Of a DNA stretch of 64,000 nucleotides, positions 11,606-24,563 are shown in pieces. Origin of the DNA: Parascedosporium putredinis (taxonomy: Eukaryota; Ascomycota; Sordariomycetes; Microascales; Microascaceae); contig CASHTG010000009.1 of NCBI GenBank assembly GCA_949357655.1, positions 1,072,497 through 1,136,496 on the forward strand, in the 5' to 3' direction. Numbering within the stretch: position 1 is the first letter of the stretch; each line of letters starts with the position of its first letter. The notes beneath the pieces were generated by a model, which worked only from the letters and a program-made list of their open reading frames with translations, was not told where the DNA came from and ran no database searches. A program made the position numbers and the translations under genes.

Positions 11606-13908
11606 ATGTCTTCCGAATCTTCAGCTACGGGGTACGAGGGCCCATCATCAGATAGACCCTCGGAGGTTTCTAGTGTAGAAAATGGCAGGAGACGTCCCAG
11701 CAGAAACCTTAGTAACTTGCCATCTTGCGTTGCACGGCGCCAGGCTCAAGAACCGGAAAAGAGCACCCGCGCTCGCCCTCATGTGAGCATGAGCACGAGG
11801 CAGATGCTCATCAATTTTGTCCCACCCGAGCCTCTTCAAGATTCCGAGGCCAAGAAGGCAGCACGCGCTGAGAGGGACAGGGTTCGAAAGCATGTTCGTG
11901 AGTTGCTGAGGCAGGTTCAACAACCATCCATTGGTACCCGAATTCGAAATATCTTCGAACGGAAATTCATCTCACCTCAACTACCAATGAATCGCTTTAC
12001 AGCAAAGTCTGTGCTAGACACTCGCGATGCGTGCCGCTTCTTCTTCCCTCCTCTGCCATCCCTACCAGTCCAGGTGATTGATTATTACGAGGATAGGGGT
12101 ACGCGCTACACGCGCCCTCTATCCGAGATTGAGAGTATATTCCATTCAAAGCCCGACGACGTTGCTGTCCGTTGGATTCATATCAATATCGGCGCTGGCA
12201 TTTTGCAGTCTGTATGATAGAACCTCCCTCTGCATTTAGTTACCCGCTCACACTGACTGATGCGCTAATGGCTGGCTGTCTCATAGTCCATTGAGGACAT
12301 ATTCCATTACAGTGGGTGTGCTCAACACGGGAAACCGTTTTTGGAAGCGGGTAGTCAAATATGGCCGTACTTGGATAACTTGCAAGTTATGGCTTTTTAT
12401 AACCGCCATCTATATGAAGACCAGGTCAAGGCATGGAATTTCCTGTCTCAGGTGGACTCGTTGAAGAACGGCCCTACGGAAGACATGTTGAAAGGTTTCA
12501 GCGAAATCGTCGCTGGTGACTTGGAATGGCGAGGTGGAGTAGCGCAACAGGATCTCGACTTTTGGACACTGGCGAAGGCGGATATGCCCTACTCTATGTT
12601 CGACAGGGTCCTGGGAGATATAGACTTGAGGAATCGAAAGCTTCCGCAGGATATGTCTGTCCTCGACCAGTCGATCTCTCGGCATCCGACTTTCAAAGAT
12701 GCCTTGCTGATGATCTCACATTTTCGCGCATTCCATAGGGACGATGGTACGTCGCGCATTCTATTAGACAGACGTCCAACCTGGCGAGTGTCTACGTTTA
12801 GTTAGACATGCTGACCATCTTTGCGCGGGCGAAAAACATAGGCTTTCTTCTTACCTTTCCTCCCAGCCGGGCATCAACTACAACAGCAACGATTTCCCGC
12901 AATGGATAGCGGATGCAGAGAACGTTACAGAAAACCCGTATGCATCTGCATTAGCTTATCTATCGGGTACGTTCTTGGACTCTGGGACATCTCAATGGCA
13001 CAGGAAGACTGTGGAGTGGCTTGCCGTCTTCTTCGTGACAGAAATCGCCACAACACCCAATAGCCTTAGAGCCGCAGGCGGATGTCCAGACATAGAGAGT
13101 GCCTTCCGGGGTTGGCCGTCCAGCTGGTAAGTACAATCCCACGAGCCCACACTGACTGATAATGGCGACGTGACTTTAACCCGACATCAACGACTAGAAA
13201 AGCGAGCAAAAGAAGACTTGGCAGCGGGGCGAGGCTGTCAATATGGTGCGTCAGTACCTCCGCAGCATCGAAGAGCTACGTGCGATAGGCGGTATCACGG
13301 CACGCAAGCTCGACTTGATGGGGAATCTCCTGAAGGACTGCGAGAGAATTGAACAAGAATATAATGATTCCGGGGCGTATGCCAACGAAGATCCCGAATC
13401 GGAGCCCATGTCGGATCGCGTGGTTTGGGCCATTGCCCAACTTACCGAAGCCGACTCGAGTTTCAAATCCCTCCTGGAGCATTACGAGACAGCGCTTAAC
13501 GAGGTATGTCCGCGCCCTTCTTCACGCCGCGTGTAAGAATAGGAGAAACGGTCTACATTTGGATACTAAACGAAAACACCTCAATTTTAGTTCTTTTTAT
13601 TAGGGACGGTCGAGCAAAATGAGCTTGCCATCGTGGCAGACCACCAAAACAAGGCGGTTATGCTTTTCACCATCGTTACCATCATATTCCTTCCTCTCTC
13701 ATTTTTTACTTCATATTTTGGCATGAACTTGCAAGGCATAGCAGAAGCCGAGCGCGACGAGAAGTACTTCTGGTTGTCATGTGGCCTTGCTGGATTCGCC
13801 ATCGTGGCGGTGCTGTTCTTGTACGCGTTCCAAGTCAGGCTGCGCAGGCTGCTAAAAAGTTTAAAAATGCCGGGAAGCTCCAGAGGGCTAGTATCTGAGG
13901 CCCTCTAG
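11606..13908 (+). CDS. CorA-like (Mg2+ transporter family) membrane protein
   Basis: Large soluble N-terminal part followed by two C-terminal transmembrane helices. The first helix ends in the CorA signature, here SYFGMNL (about 13710), preceded by an acidic helical stalk and followed by a second helix (GFAIVAVLFLYAF). CorA proteins form pentameric divalent-cation channels; many fungal members of this subgroup are uncharacterised. Exons fit 11606-12211, 12287-12746, about 12842-13129, 13198-13503 and about 13605-13908. Three junctions (12842, 13129, 13605) are each out of phase by one base, and one extra G at a G run restores the frame at the last two. The N-terminal ~90 residues are Ser/Arg-rich and probably disordered. 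Membership of the superfamily is clear; ion transport by this protein is inferred. Confidence 0.8.
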
Positions 13909-14393
13909 TTAGCCTTGGTTGTCCGCTTCCCACCCTCTGTTCGTTATATAGATTTCCCACCGACTGATCCATTGATGTATAATGCTCTTAGGAGTTCGAG
14001 AACAAATACTAATACCCTGTATCCTGAAACCCGCGAGTTTTATCGTCTTGTTCTTTTGATACCACCGATGGTCCGGCTTAAACGGGCTAAACAGCGGAAC
14101 TAGCAGACATCGTTTGGCGACCCTCCTCTCGTCGCTGGTGTTTACTTGCTCATCCCCAATGGTAGCGACTTGAGTGCGACACAATTATTCTAGGGCGTAG
14201 CTCCAAGTGATCCATTGGAGCATCTCTTCTGCCGTTCAACCCACCAAAACGAAAGAAAATACAAATATGAAGCGTTCCCTTATGGCTACTCTAGCTGTGA
14301 TTCATTGATATGTAAACCGACACTTAAAATGATAAGGACCGCTATTCCTCCGCTCATGAACGAGAATAATAACGCCTTTGATATAATACGAAA
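13909..14393. other. Convergent intergenic region
   Basis: 3' flanks of the CorA-like gene (+) and the amino-acid permease (-). No gene seen. Confidence 0.5.
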
Positions 14394-16024
14394 TCATAGT
14401 AACCCGTTGTTGCCACACCCGAACGGTCCTCCGAACCCTTCCCCTTCATACCCGTGGATAATGCTCGCCACCGAGGCGTAGGTCCCAGCTGTAAGAAAGA
14501 AGAATCCAATGATAATTAATATGATGTTGAAGATGAACCCAAACCAACTACGGAACCCACGAGTAGCCCAAAACTTGGCACCGTAGGTGGCGCGGCGCAT
14601 TCGGATGTAGGCGACGCCCCAAAAGATGAAGCCGAAGAAGCTGTCAAACAAGGAGCTCATGAGAGAAAGAAGATCGGCGAAGAATGGGATGACCTCGGAG
14701 ATGATGAAAGCCAAGATCCAGGTCACTCCCAAGATGCCGGCCCAGGCTAACCATCCCACAACCGTGTTCTCGCCCATGTGGCGGGTGCCGGCGAAGAAGC
14801 GGAAGAAGAGAAATCGAGCGGACACGGAGGCGTATAGAACCCCCAAGAATATAATGGTTGGAATCATGAAGCTGAAGCTGACCTTCAGGTACAACACATT
14901 GCCGAGAGAGCCAAAAGCGGGAGCCGTGTTGTAGTTGGTACCAGTGTAGGCGTAGATAATGGAGCCGACAAGGGAGAAGACTATAATTTCGGCAATGGTG
15001 ACGGCCCAGAGAGCCTTGGGGAAATCCTTAGGGTCCTTCATCTCGGCGATGAAAGAGGGGAGGGTGATCTGCCCGATAAATGTGTAGCTTATGTTCATAA
15101 ACGCATTCATGCCCATGACGAATGTGGTGCCCGGTGGCGGCAGAGCGTACACGGTAGGGTCACCCAGAGACGGCCACCCTGCCCCGGATGATCTTCGATG
15201 CCCGCGAATATTGTGGCAAGCAGTACCGAAATAAATGTGAACAAGGCCGAGAAAGTGGCAATGTTCGCTAAGGTGCTGAACGTGCGAGGCAACGAACATA
15301 TCCAGGAGATTACCGCGACGATGGCGCTGAATCCGACCGTGCAGACACCGCTGTTGCCTTCTGTCATGGTGTTGAGGTACTTTGCGCCAGTCAAGCAGTG
15401 AAACCCTTGAATGAACGTATTGTTCAGCAAAAACATGACAGCCGTAAAATACCAGGCCCATCGGTGGTTCCAGAAGAGCATCTGGCCAATATCGCAAACG
15501 TCCTTGACTTCAGGATGGCGCATGCAAAATTCCCTGCATGGTGATTCGTTGATTAGCGCATCGCCAAGTCTCGCTAGTATCGCCAAGACGGGAGGTGAAC
15601 AAGGATTAATAAACACAGCAGGGACTTACCAGACGATCAACGAGGTGTAGAGGACGAGGGCAGCGACGACCACAGTCAAGATAAGACCAGGAACAAGGCC
15701 GAGCGTCGCATAGGAGTAGGGAAAGGACATGATGGCTAGACAGATGTACTCGGAAAATAGGAGCGCTGCCGTTTTCTTCCAGCTGCAAGTTCGATATTTG
15801 ATTGCATTGTCAGCCTCAAGCTCCATTTGCTTGTCGATGGAGATGCTCTGCTCCGAGGTGGTGTCGCCCGAAACGCCGCCACCAACCGCCGATATCGACC
15901 GAGTTATGGGTCGATCAATGCGCGCCATTTTCCGCGATTCCCACGTTTCGGCCGTGGTCTGCGCCTCGGGGTCATTCGACGGGATATCGCCTCCGTCTGC
16001 CTTCTTCTCGCTGAGAAAACCCAT
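14394..16024 (-). CDS. AAAP-family amino-acid permease (Neurospora MTR-like)
   Basis: Plasma-membrane amino-acid/proton symporter of the AAAP (aa_trans) family, similar in layout to the neutral amino-acid permease MTR of Neurospora. The chosen ATG at 16024 gives a ~95-residue cytosolic N-terminus before about 11 hydrophobic helices. Characteristic stretches are SEYICLAIMSFPYSYATLG (about 15740), HPEVKDVCDIGQMLFWN (about 15515), NNTFIQGFHCLTGAKYLNTM (about 15430) and the helix-8 region GQITLPSFIAEMKDPKDF (about 15065). A phase-2 intron (15534-15629) with GTAAGT and a CAG acceptor joins the first two exons exactly. The only break is near 15180, where HPG-GWPSLGDP is restored by one extra G in a GGGG run. 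Otherwise the protein is complete (about 510 residues). Confidence 0.9.
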
Positions 16025-19000
16025 CGCGACTGTTGGTTTGGGCACTGCGCACGAGAAAGCGTGAATGGTGATGTTGGGGGAAGAAGGAAAGGGCGCGGGT
16101 TAAAATGGCGCGACGCTGCGACACAAAAGAAGGTGTTGACCTGGCGCCAGCAGCAAGCAACCGGGAGGAGAAGGGGGTTGGAAGGATAGCGGATCAGTCT
16201 GATGTGGAAAGGGTGCTTCTTTCCGGTGCTCTGTGACGCGATGAAATCCTTTCCAAGTGCAGCGACCTATCAGTAATCAGCAAGATGGTAGCAAGAAATT
16301 GCGCCATGCAAGCAGTGTTTGTGCGATCTCGAAAACCGCGGGATATGACGTAGAGCTCGGCACCACGGCACCAAGGAAGGGTCTCTTGTAGCGTGTTTTA
16401 GTCGGTAGGCGAGGGCGGGGACAACGCAAGCCTAACTCCGGAAGGAGTGGGTGGTATTGGCAAAGGCTTGTTTTAACTCCAGGTACGTGGGGGCTGCCCC
16501 ATATTTGTGGCCGATTGTACAGGCTCGTAAAGGTTCCGGAATCTCACGATATGGCGCCCAAAAAGAAAAGAAACAGGAGGAAAGAGGGAGGACAGCTTTG
16601 CGCTCTATGCTACTTGCATTGTGGGAAAGGTCAACCACGCCTGCCTTTAAATAGTGCGCACTGGGCCATAGCTCACGAAGAAAGTTCGTAGACAGGCAGG
16701 CGGCGGAAATAGAGAAAAAACATTCGACACTGCAGTACCTCGGCAGGGCAAGATAACTTTGCATGCCATCATCGTACCCGCAAGTGGGGATTGTGTCCGG
16801 TTGCCCTCGCGCTAAATATTAGTCGCGCCGATCGCCCTTCCGAATCCGCAGTTTCTACCGCCAGAGAGTGGATACCGTCGGGCTTTTCCACCCCATTCCT
16901 TTACCATTTACGCTGTTAGGTTTGGTAGAAGTTTCGACGGACAATCTTGGCGCGGTCATACCTCCCGTCCACACATTTGGCCAGTTGGACCCTGAAGGAC
17001 TATTGCCGAGCGCTCGGAGCCGGCATGAGAGTGGTCTCATAGTAAGGTAACGAGCCCGGAATGGTAGTACTGGCTGATACTGTACGCCAAATAATCACTA
17101 CAGAGGCGAACTCTGCCGTCGTAGGTTGCTCAACTGTATTTAAGACGAGATAGAGATGGATTCCAGAGGGGAATGATTAGAATAACGTACCTCGGTATAT
17201 GCCTAGGACACTATCCCCGGGCTATTCAGCTACCTCCGCAGTCGCCTTTGAGCACGTCGCAAATAAGCCACAAAGATGGCGCAGGCACTGCAAAGATTTA
17301 TAGAATCACCAGGTCGTCTATCGCGTGACCTCATCACGCACGTGTCGCGAAGGGGCCGAACGAACCTTATCTAAACAAAGATCCAATAGAATGGTAGGTG
17401 GTAGTAAAACCCAAAGCCGCCCCGGGAGCGAAGGAACCTTGAGTTACATGTTTTTATGAGGGAGCGAACGAAGCGGAGCAATTACCCCGGCAGATTTGTC
17501 CAGTGCCGAGGATCTCTTGGCGGTGAAGAAAAGCTTCCTCTCGTCGCCTCTCACGGCGAGCTGTATGGTTCTACCTCGAGACCATTCTCCCATGTCCTTG
17601 GTTCAGCAATAGCGGACACGCTCGAGGTAGCAGAGAGGGTTGAAATCAATTATCAAAACGGTCCCTTGACATTGTTCTAGCCGTTACTAACTCCCCTGGC
17701 AAGACTCCACGATGAATAACGCCATAGTAAACTAGAGAACCTCTAACTCCGTAATACACCAGCACACCTAGACCCTTTTTATTTTATCTTATTTGTCACA
17801 ATTCTTTTAGCAAGGCGTCAAGGTGTCTAGGATCAGGGGCCTGCTGCTCTAGAAAGCTGCTTTAGCCATGTCGCCATGGCCCGTAGCACGACTCCTCAGC
17901 TCAACCATACCGCCGCAATCCCGGTGCAAATAGATGCAGGAACGCAGAGGAAACGGGCCCATGGCTTGGTTGTTGGTTGGTGGTCACGCGCACCAATTCC
18001 TCAGCGGGTCATACTATCGCAGTCAGCCTAGCCAGTTAGCAGGCATTCTCTGTTGAGAGCGAGGGACTTCTCTCAAGATCCCCGCTGGCAGCTTCCTCGC
18101 TAGCGTCCCGCGACATGAATGAAAGCACCATGCTTGCCTAGTATTAACCTTCCATCAATTGATCTATGATCGCTATATAAACCCGAGGGACCTCATGCTA
18201 GGGTATGCGACCCGGCCATGACCCATTTTAAGCCCGAAGTAACCCGTTTCCTCAAACATAAGTATTGGCATATACCACGTCTAATCCCACATATTAACAG
18301 ACAGTGAATAGTGTTAGACCAAAAAGAACACGGGAACGCTCCCTATCTATTTGAGGTCTAAAGAGGCTTATATCCTGTCAAAAATAGCTTTACTAAGCAG
18401 GGTCGACCAGCTCTCTGGCCCTAGATACATCCATTGCTTCTATGGTGAGGGCCTCGCCAGTGAAGATGAAAACCTTTGCTTTGATGAGCTGGTAATTCTT
18501 CGAATGTGCCCATCGAGGATAGGAAGGCGGGGAGAGACCTAATTTTCTCTGTCAATATTACCCTTTTCGGCCGTTGTTGTTGCATTCTCCGCATCTGTCG
18601 GCCGCCAACTTCCGCCGTGATGCTGCGCAGCTTGAGGCTATGGCTGGGGTATTATTTAAGCTCAAATTTTTGTAGAGTCAGCCAAGCACTTGCAGGGTGC
18701 AATTTGCCCAACTCCGCCTCAGCGTGCACCGACTGGAAAGGTGAGCGGGCAGTGTTACGAGCCACATCAATTGATCCATGGATGGATGCTTCTGCTGCTG
18801 TTCATCCCAGGGTTACAGCCCCAGCTCGACCGCACGTTTTCAGGCTATATCCACCTGGTGCTTCAGATCACCCATCACGGATTGTTTTGTGATCGCTTGT
18901 TTTTGAAACGCGCTTCGGATCCAACTGGATCGGGGGCGCGGTGGCTCGGCTGAGCAGAGTTAATGCTCCCATGCTGGCTAGCTTATCATCCGTTGCACAG

Positions 19001-19270
19001 CATCACCACACCACCGCCTTTGGGAACAAAAACGGTTATAATAGGCGCCAGCCTTACAGTCCGGAACCTCTGCGCCAGGGTCGCACCTAAAATCGAGGCG
19101 AAGGAGCTGAACCGGGGCGGCCGGCGGTTGGGATAAGGTTTTTGGCGCTGTCTTGAGCTACGAATTTCAACAAAATGAGTAACGGTCACCTCCAAAGGGC
19201 TGGTGCTAATTCATTAATATTGTGAACTCAGCTCCATGATTATTTCACGTTTTTCTATCGTGGCATGAAG

Positions 19271-19446
19271 GATGCTTTGGAGGAATTACGAACACTCCGC
19301 TTCCTAGGCTATGATAGTTTTATTGAGAAACGGTTAATTTGTTGAAGTGGAGGAGTAGGATGCTTTGGAGGAATTACGAACACTCCGCTTCCTAGGCTAT
19401 GATAGTTTTATTGAGAAACGGTTAATTTGTTGAAGTGGAGGAGTAG
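19271..19446. repeat. Perfect 88-bp tandem duplication (2 copies)
   Basis: Copy 1 is 19271-19358 and copy 2 is 19359-19446, both starting GATGCTTTGGAGG and ending GTGGAGGAGTAG. I see no mismatch between them. The absence of RIP-type changes suggests a recent event, an assembly or basecalling artefact, or a length too short to trigger RIP. Confidence 0.9.
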
Positions 19447-20023
19447 ATCGCCTTCTAAGGTTCAGTGTTGTATTAAGTGCAACTGCTTCGGTAGAGGCCC
19501 GGGTATCATGCTACTAGCACCCTACGTACGAACCTCCCCTCCACAATTGAGGCACACCGCCTCTACCGCCGTCAGGAACAGGAAAGGGTATTCCCGCCAA
19601 GTGTCGCAGCACTACCCCAGACTGAATTTTGGCCTAGTTAGTAGGAAGGATGCATTGCATTGCCGTCCCAAGGTTGCAACTTGGAGGATTTGTGCATGTA
19701 GAATGGCCGGTCCCCTCCACTAACCTGCCACGGTGGGTGGGCGACGGGTGAGTCTGGATTTAGATGCTGACATGAATTGATGTCTCTGGGGTCGGGGCGC
19801 CTAATGTGTGGCGTTCGGATGCTGGGGCGGACGGGTTTAGCTGGGGGCTTTCCCCGATCCTGGTGAATCCTCTTGAGCGGAACGGCGCTTTTTGGCGGGG
19901 TCCGGTTTAAGCGCAGGCATACCAACCATCGTATGGTGTAATGAAAATAGGGTTATCGGTGGCTTTGAGGCATATCCTTGCCGTTGACGAAACCACCAAG
20001 GCTTCACCTGCGACGCGATTGAG

Positions 20024-20030
20024 TATAAAA
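20024..20030 (+). promoter_or_regulatory. TATA box of the secreted-protein gene
   Basis: TATAAAA lies about 160 nt upstream of the ATG at 20189. A pyrimidine-rich, CAA-containing leader follows, typical of highly expressed fungal genes. Confidence 0.45.
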
Positions 20031-20188
20031 GCTTGTCTGGGCCATCCACTGCTATTCCTTTTATGTCTTGTCATTCACACAAACATCAAGCCTCTCAGTC
20101 CTACTCAATAGCAACCTGCCTTTCCTTTTCAACTTTCTTTCTTTTCCGTCTTAGTCCTTTCCTTAGCACGAAATAACCATTCTCCATC

Positions 20189-21688
20189 ATGCGGTCGACC
20201 ATCGCACTCGTGGCACTCGCTGCCTCCGTTTCTGGCCACCCTTTGTCACAGGATGCACCCTCATTAGCAAACGCCAAGGTGTCCTCAACAACAAGGACAC
20301 TCTTTGCAAGGGGTGGGATATGCGGTCCGCAGCGGGTGTCGATAAGCTATGGGAGGATACTGGTGCCAGTGTCTCGATTGAGCTGTTCATCAAGTCCCAC
20401 TGGGGTATGGCTTTCTATTTGACTCCAATTCAAGTGACACGGACAATTGTACTAACATGGCTATAGAACATGAGCACAATTGGCTCAAGAACATGGAAGA
20501 CCTTGTACAAGGTGGCACTTCAGGCAAGTCCGGCGCCGCCGGCTGCGCAGCCCTTGGCAACGAGTGTAACCCCATGAACGGCCTTAGCTGCGCCGATCAG
20601 TTTGATCGATATGGAACCACCCCGCTCAATAAGAGCTCGTACTGGATCTTCCAGGCCGTTCGCGGCATGCACTCTAAATTCTCCGAGCTCAGTCGCCAAC
20701 TGACTCAGGAAACCCTCATTAATGGCCTGCGCATTGGCCAGATGGTGTCCGATTTTGACGGCTCAGAAGGGAGCCCAGGACAGGCCATGGGTTGGATCGC
20801 TGGTGCGGCGACCATGGGAAACGCTATTGGTGGCATGATTCCAGGAGTTGTAAGTTCGCTCCCTTTTACTCTTCTTCTTTCTTGCGGCTAACAGAACGGC
20901 ATGTTTAGGGTGGTGGTATTGCTGCCGCTATGGGTGTTATTGGTGGCCTCTTCACCGGCCTTGCCACCCTGACCAGAGACCAACCGGTAGACCAGGGTAC
21001 TATCTCGGCCGCGCTTGCTAATGGCTTCCAGCAAGCCACCGCCAAATTGACAGCACTTTGAGGATTGCCGTCGGCGGCGGTCTCAACGCAGACGAGTACA
21101 ACTCCTTCCCGCGCCTAAGTGGGATACCTATGAAACCAAGATTGCCAAGTTCTTCAATGGCGGTTGGTTCCTTATTGACGATGACGAGTCTATCGTGCGT
21201 GATACCGTTAGCTCAATCCGCAACAACATCCAGAAGAAGGTCGCCAATGACGTCATCAAGGCCGCCCGGTTCCACCTTGTCGCCGACAGGCGCGAGAATG
21301 TGCGAACCCGCGAGTCGTGTGGCTTTTCTACCGGCCGCCAATGGCTTCCCTCAAGGATGGCGAGGAATACTGCTTCTACCTCATGCGCCACAACAACAAC
21401 CCCAACCGTGAGAACGAGTGGGTTGAAGCGGAGCCCGGTATCTACGAAAAGATGGCTTCTTATGGTCTCGGAGACCGCGAGCCTTACTACAGTGCCAGCA
21501 TCAACTGCGCCCTGCACGGACCAGAGAACAAGGATACTATTGACTTGTCTAACACTGTTTTCGGACAGATTCCTACCTGCTACTTTAACCTGCCCACTGT
21601 CTTCATTGATCCCGACAACGAGGTCGGTTGCGGTAGCCCCTTCGACGATGAGAAGTGCAGCTACCTCAAGTCGACCCCTGTTTCGTAA
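20189..21688 (+). CDS. Secreted protein of unknown function
   Basis: No function recognised. The ATG at 20189 opens a clear signal peptide (MRSTIALVALAASVSGHP). The mature part has KGWDMRSAAGVDKLW (about 20308), HNWLKNMEDLV after an intron of ~55 nt (20405-20466), a Gly/Ala-rich hydrophobic stretch around a second intron (about 20850-20908), then FFNGGWFLIDDDESIV (about 21155) and YGLGDREPYYSA (about 21460). Cysteines are scattered, suggesting disulphides. Four one-base slips near 20279, 21057, 21110 and 21338 each rejoin continuous sequence when one base is added; three lie at G or T runs (AAGG, CTTTG, TGGC). Similar secreted proteins of this size (about 450 residues) occur in other ascomycetes as far as I recall, without assigned activity. 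The glycine-rich central segment could be membrane-active, but this is speculation. Confidence 0.7.
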
Positions 21689-22216
21689 GAAAAAGCGGAC
21701 TCTTAGACCTTGGGCGAGATTGGTTTTCGGTCGGGATTTTCTTCTTTTGCAGCTTGGATTTAGCGTGGCGTCGGGTATTAGACTAGGCACTGGTTACGTG
21801 ATATAGTTAGCAACCTCTTGTTTTTTGTTGGTGCTTTTTGCTTTTCTTTAGCTCCTCGGATTCCAATTATATTTTCGTTTTCTTATCACATAGATTCGCG
21901 TATTCTCGCTATCCGCTGTTCTATGTCGCTGTGATAGTATCGAAAAGGAAACCACGTTTCGCCCTGATTGTGTGGGTGGTCCACAAGCGATCTCGGAAAT
22001 AGGGAAGTTGTAGTGGCTTAATTCCGGTCTCAGGCGCACCCTGTCGTTCACCGAGTGGGAGTAAGTCTACTGGTGTGCCGCTTACCCGCCCGACGGATCA
22101 TTTCTTTATACAGTCTTCCTCGCCCGCTTTATAGCTTGGAAGTGCCAAAGTCTCCCTCTTTGACGGGCTAGACGGATTTTCTTTTCACCATCTTAACCTC
22201 GCAAAAATTGCAAAAG
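21689..22216. other. Intergenic region
   Basis: 3' flank of the secreted-protein gene and promoter of the dienelactone-hydrolase-family gene. No gene seen. Confidence 0.5.
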
Positions 22217-23178
22217 ATGTCTTGCCCAGACTGTTTCAGCGGCTCTACTCGTGAGAGTGTGGCCCTCCGAGGGACGGTGTCGACCATTCACGGCCTCAAG
22301 GCATATATCAGCGAACCAACAAGCGGCCGACCTATTCGTGGCATCATCGTCATAATCCCCGATGCGTTTGGCTTTGATTTTGTAAACAACCACGTTCTCG
22401 CCGACCACTACGCCGAAAAAGGAGACTATAGAGTATACCTTCCAGACTTCATGCTTGGTTGGTATTACCATTCATTTTGGTCTAATGTTATTACACGCTA
22501 ACGCTCCCAAGGCTACTCGGCGCCTGTATGGCTGCTTGACACAATGAAGGAGCTTCATACGGGCAAAAATATCCTCACCAAGCCGTGAGTATCTAACGAT
22601 GTCTCCAGTTTGCAGAAGTTACTCAGGCTAACTCGCTCAGATTACACATCTTATGGGCCATATATGGCGTGGTCCCTTGGATCTTGAGGAATCGTATTGG
22701 CCGTTCGTACCCTATAGTCGAGAGATTCTTTGGCGAGTTACGCAAGGCAGAGGGTGCTACGTTACCTATCGGCGTTGCCGGATTCTGTTGGGGCGGCAAG
22801 CATGCCTTGCTTCTCGCGCAGGGTGCCAAGTTTGACGGGTTAACTCTGATTGATGCGGCCTTCACGGGGCACCCTAGTATGGTCAAGCTTCCAGACGACG
22901 TTGTTAACCTGAAGCAGCCGGTTTCTTTTGCCATTGGCGACAGGGATACGCAAATAACGCTGGAAAAGGCACGGGAAGTGGAGGCGCTGCTTGCCCAATT
23001 TCCCGAGAGTCAGGCCTCTGAGCTACGCATCTACGGTGATACGGGACATGGGTTCTGTGTGCGTGCGGATATCACGGCGGGCGAGTCGGAGAGCGCGAAA
23101 CGTGCCGGAGAGGCAGAAGATCAGTGTATCGACTGGTTTAACAGACATTTGCAGCCGAGGCTATCAAGGACCGCTTAG
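22217..23178 (+). CDS. Dienelactone hydrolase family protein
   Basis: Alpha/beta-hydrolase of the dienelactone hydrolase family, which opens enol-lactones or acts on related esters; it is cytosolic because no signal peptide is present. Exons 22217-22457, 22512-22584 and 22641-23178 join in frame with good splice sites (GTTGGT/CAAG and GTGAGT/TCAG), so this is one of the few genes here with no frame break. The catalytic triad is visible: Cys nucleophile in GFCWGG (about 22782), Asp in FAIGDRD (about 22930) and His in GDTGHGF (about 23037). The N-terminal SCPDCFSG is also typical of fungal members. Length is about 283 residues, as expected. The physiological substrate is unknown; fungal relatives occur both in aromatic degradation and in secondary metabolism. 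Confidence 0.9.
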
Positions 23179-24563
23179 ATAACGCCAACAATCCGAGGTT
23201 CAAACTTCGAAATGTGCAAAGCACTTACTCCGTTGGGAAGGCACAAGCCAACGAACCAATCGAGAAATATGTAGTAATAGGTCCACTAACACCGGACGAG
23301 ACACAGTTGGCTACCACGATACCTCGTTGGGTCCCTGGGCTGGGCCAGATTAGACTGTCGTAATAGGGTCAACTTCACTCCCTCATTTGACCAGACCATC
23401 GAATCCATTCTCTTGTCCGGCGTCTTTCTCGTGTACCTCGCCATCCGAGCCCCCAAATTAATCAAATCGCCATCTACTGTGGCTTCAGGACCAGCGCCCT
23501 CATTATATCTTTTTGCATTAGCCGCAATCATTAGAGCGTGGGCAGGAGATTAGTTATCTTACCTTCACTTCCTAGCATTTAGCTCTGACACCACTAGTGT
23601 AGAGGGTAATGTAGAGACGGGCTTTGTTAGACGGCATTGTCACGAGATTTGGATCCATCTGATGGATTCCATAGCATTAACAGTGGTAGTATAAGTCAAC
23701 CTTCGCCTAGCCTAGATCGCCGCTTCGAGTCCTGACTTTACGCCGACCTACTTGACGACCTCTTCTTGCGCTTGACCATATAGACCCCTGACACCCTACA
23801 ACTAGTAAACTCACTGTCGGTGGTTAGGGATAGCCTATATGTCACATCCCCATCTCGTACGTTCTTTCGATCGAAGCGCTCGCCCACACACGATTATATA
23901 TCCTTTAGCCTAACGATAGTCTTGGTTAACTTTTAAGAATAGTGATAATGCTTTATTGCGTTTGTTTTGTTCGCGCAATTGGAGAAGCTGCTTGGTTAAT
24001 GCTCGAGGTCGATATACATCATCTTCTTTAATTGCATATGGAAAGCAGCCTGCCCACTAAACTTGCGTGGTATTTGACCTATTAAACATTCTCAGTCTCG
24101 CAGCCCCATACTAGCAATCATTAATACCCCATCTTAGTCCGATGTGGTATAAAGTTCCAGCGCCGCCTAACATTTAGGCTGGATACGACCCTCAATTCGA
24201 ATGCAACATGGCTGGCTTATTTAGGCATTTCATAAAGCCGCTCGTATGGCCAGGAGCATGAACTGTTCATATTGAATATGAGGGGTGTGGGGAACTCCTC
24301 GGTAAACGACCAAGGAATATATTGCCAAGCGGAGAATGCTCCAGCGGGGATATGGAATCAACCAATGTCGTGCCGCGGTGTAAAGTTCAGCAAGACTCAA
24401 TTTCCTGGTCCGGCTCTGTTGTTTGAAGGCAGGTATGTTGCGGGGGCTAATGGGGTAAAATGATAGCGGTTCTTTCTCTGTATTTTAGTTCGCTCATCTC
24501 CCCTTCTATTGATGGTAGTGGACTGTATCCCAAGACCACGTTCATTCTCGGCAGGCCATCACA
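23179..24563. other. Intergenic region, AT-richer, no clear gene
   Basis: Nothing firm. A minus-strand open frame at 23286-23531 (81 codons) has protein-like composition but no family I recognise, and no supporting start context or introns. The right end is the promoter of the GH30 gene. Confidence 0.4.

Larger units (their letters stand above)
16025..20188. other. Gene-poor 4.2-kb region
   Basis: I could not support a gene here. The left kilobase is the probable promoter of the permease. Short open frames at 16432, 17456, 18351, 18506 and 19427 have no motif, overlap on opposite strands and do not join through plausible introns. The region contains one perfect 88-bp tandem duplication, described separately, and a TATA box for the next gene at its right end. 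Confidence 0.4.

Noticed and set aside
18506..18953. Overlapping plus-strand frames of 87-128 codons
   Set aside because: Two frames overlap with no conserved motif, so neither is supported as a gene.
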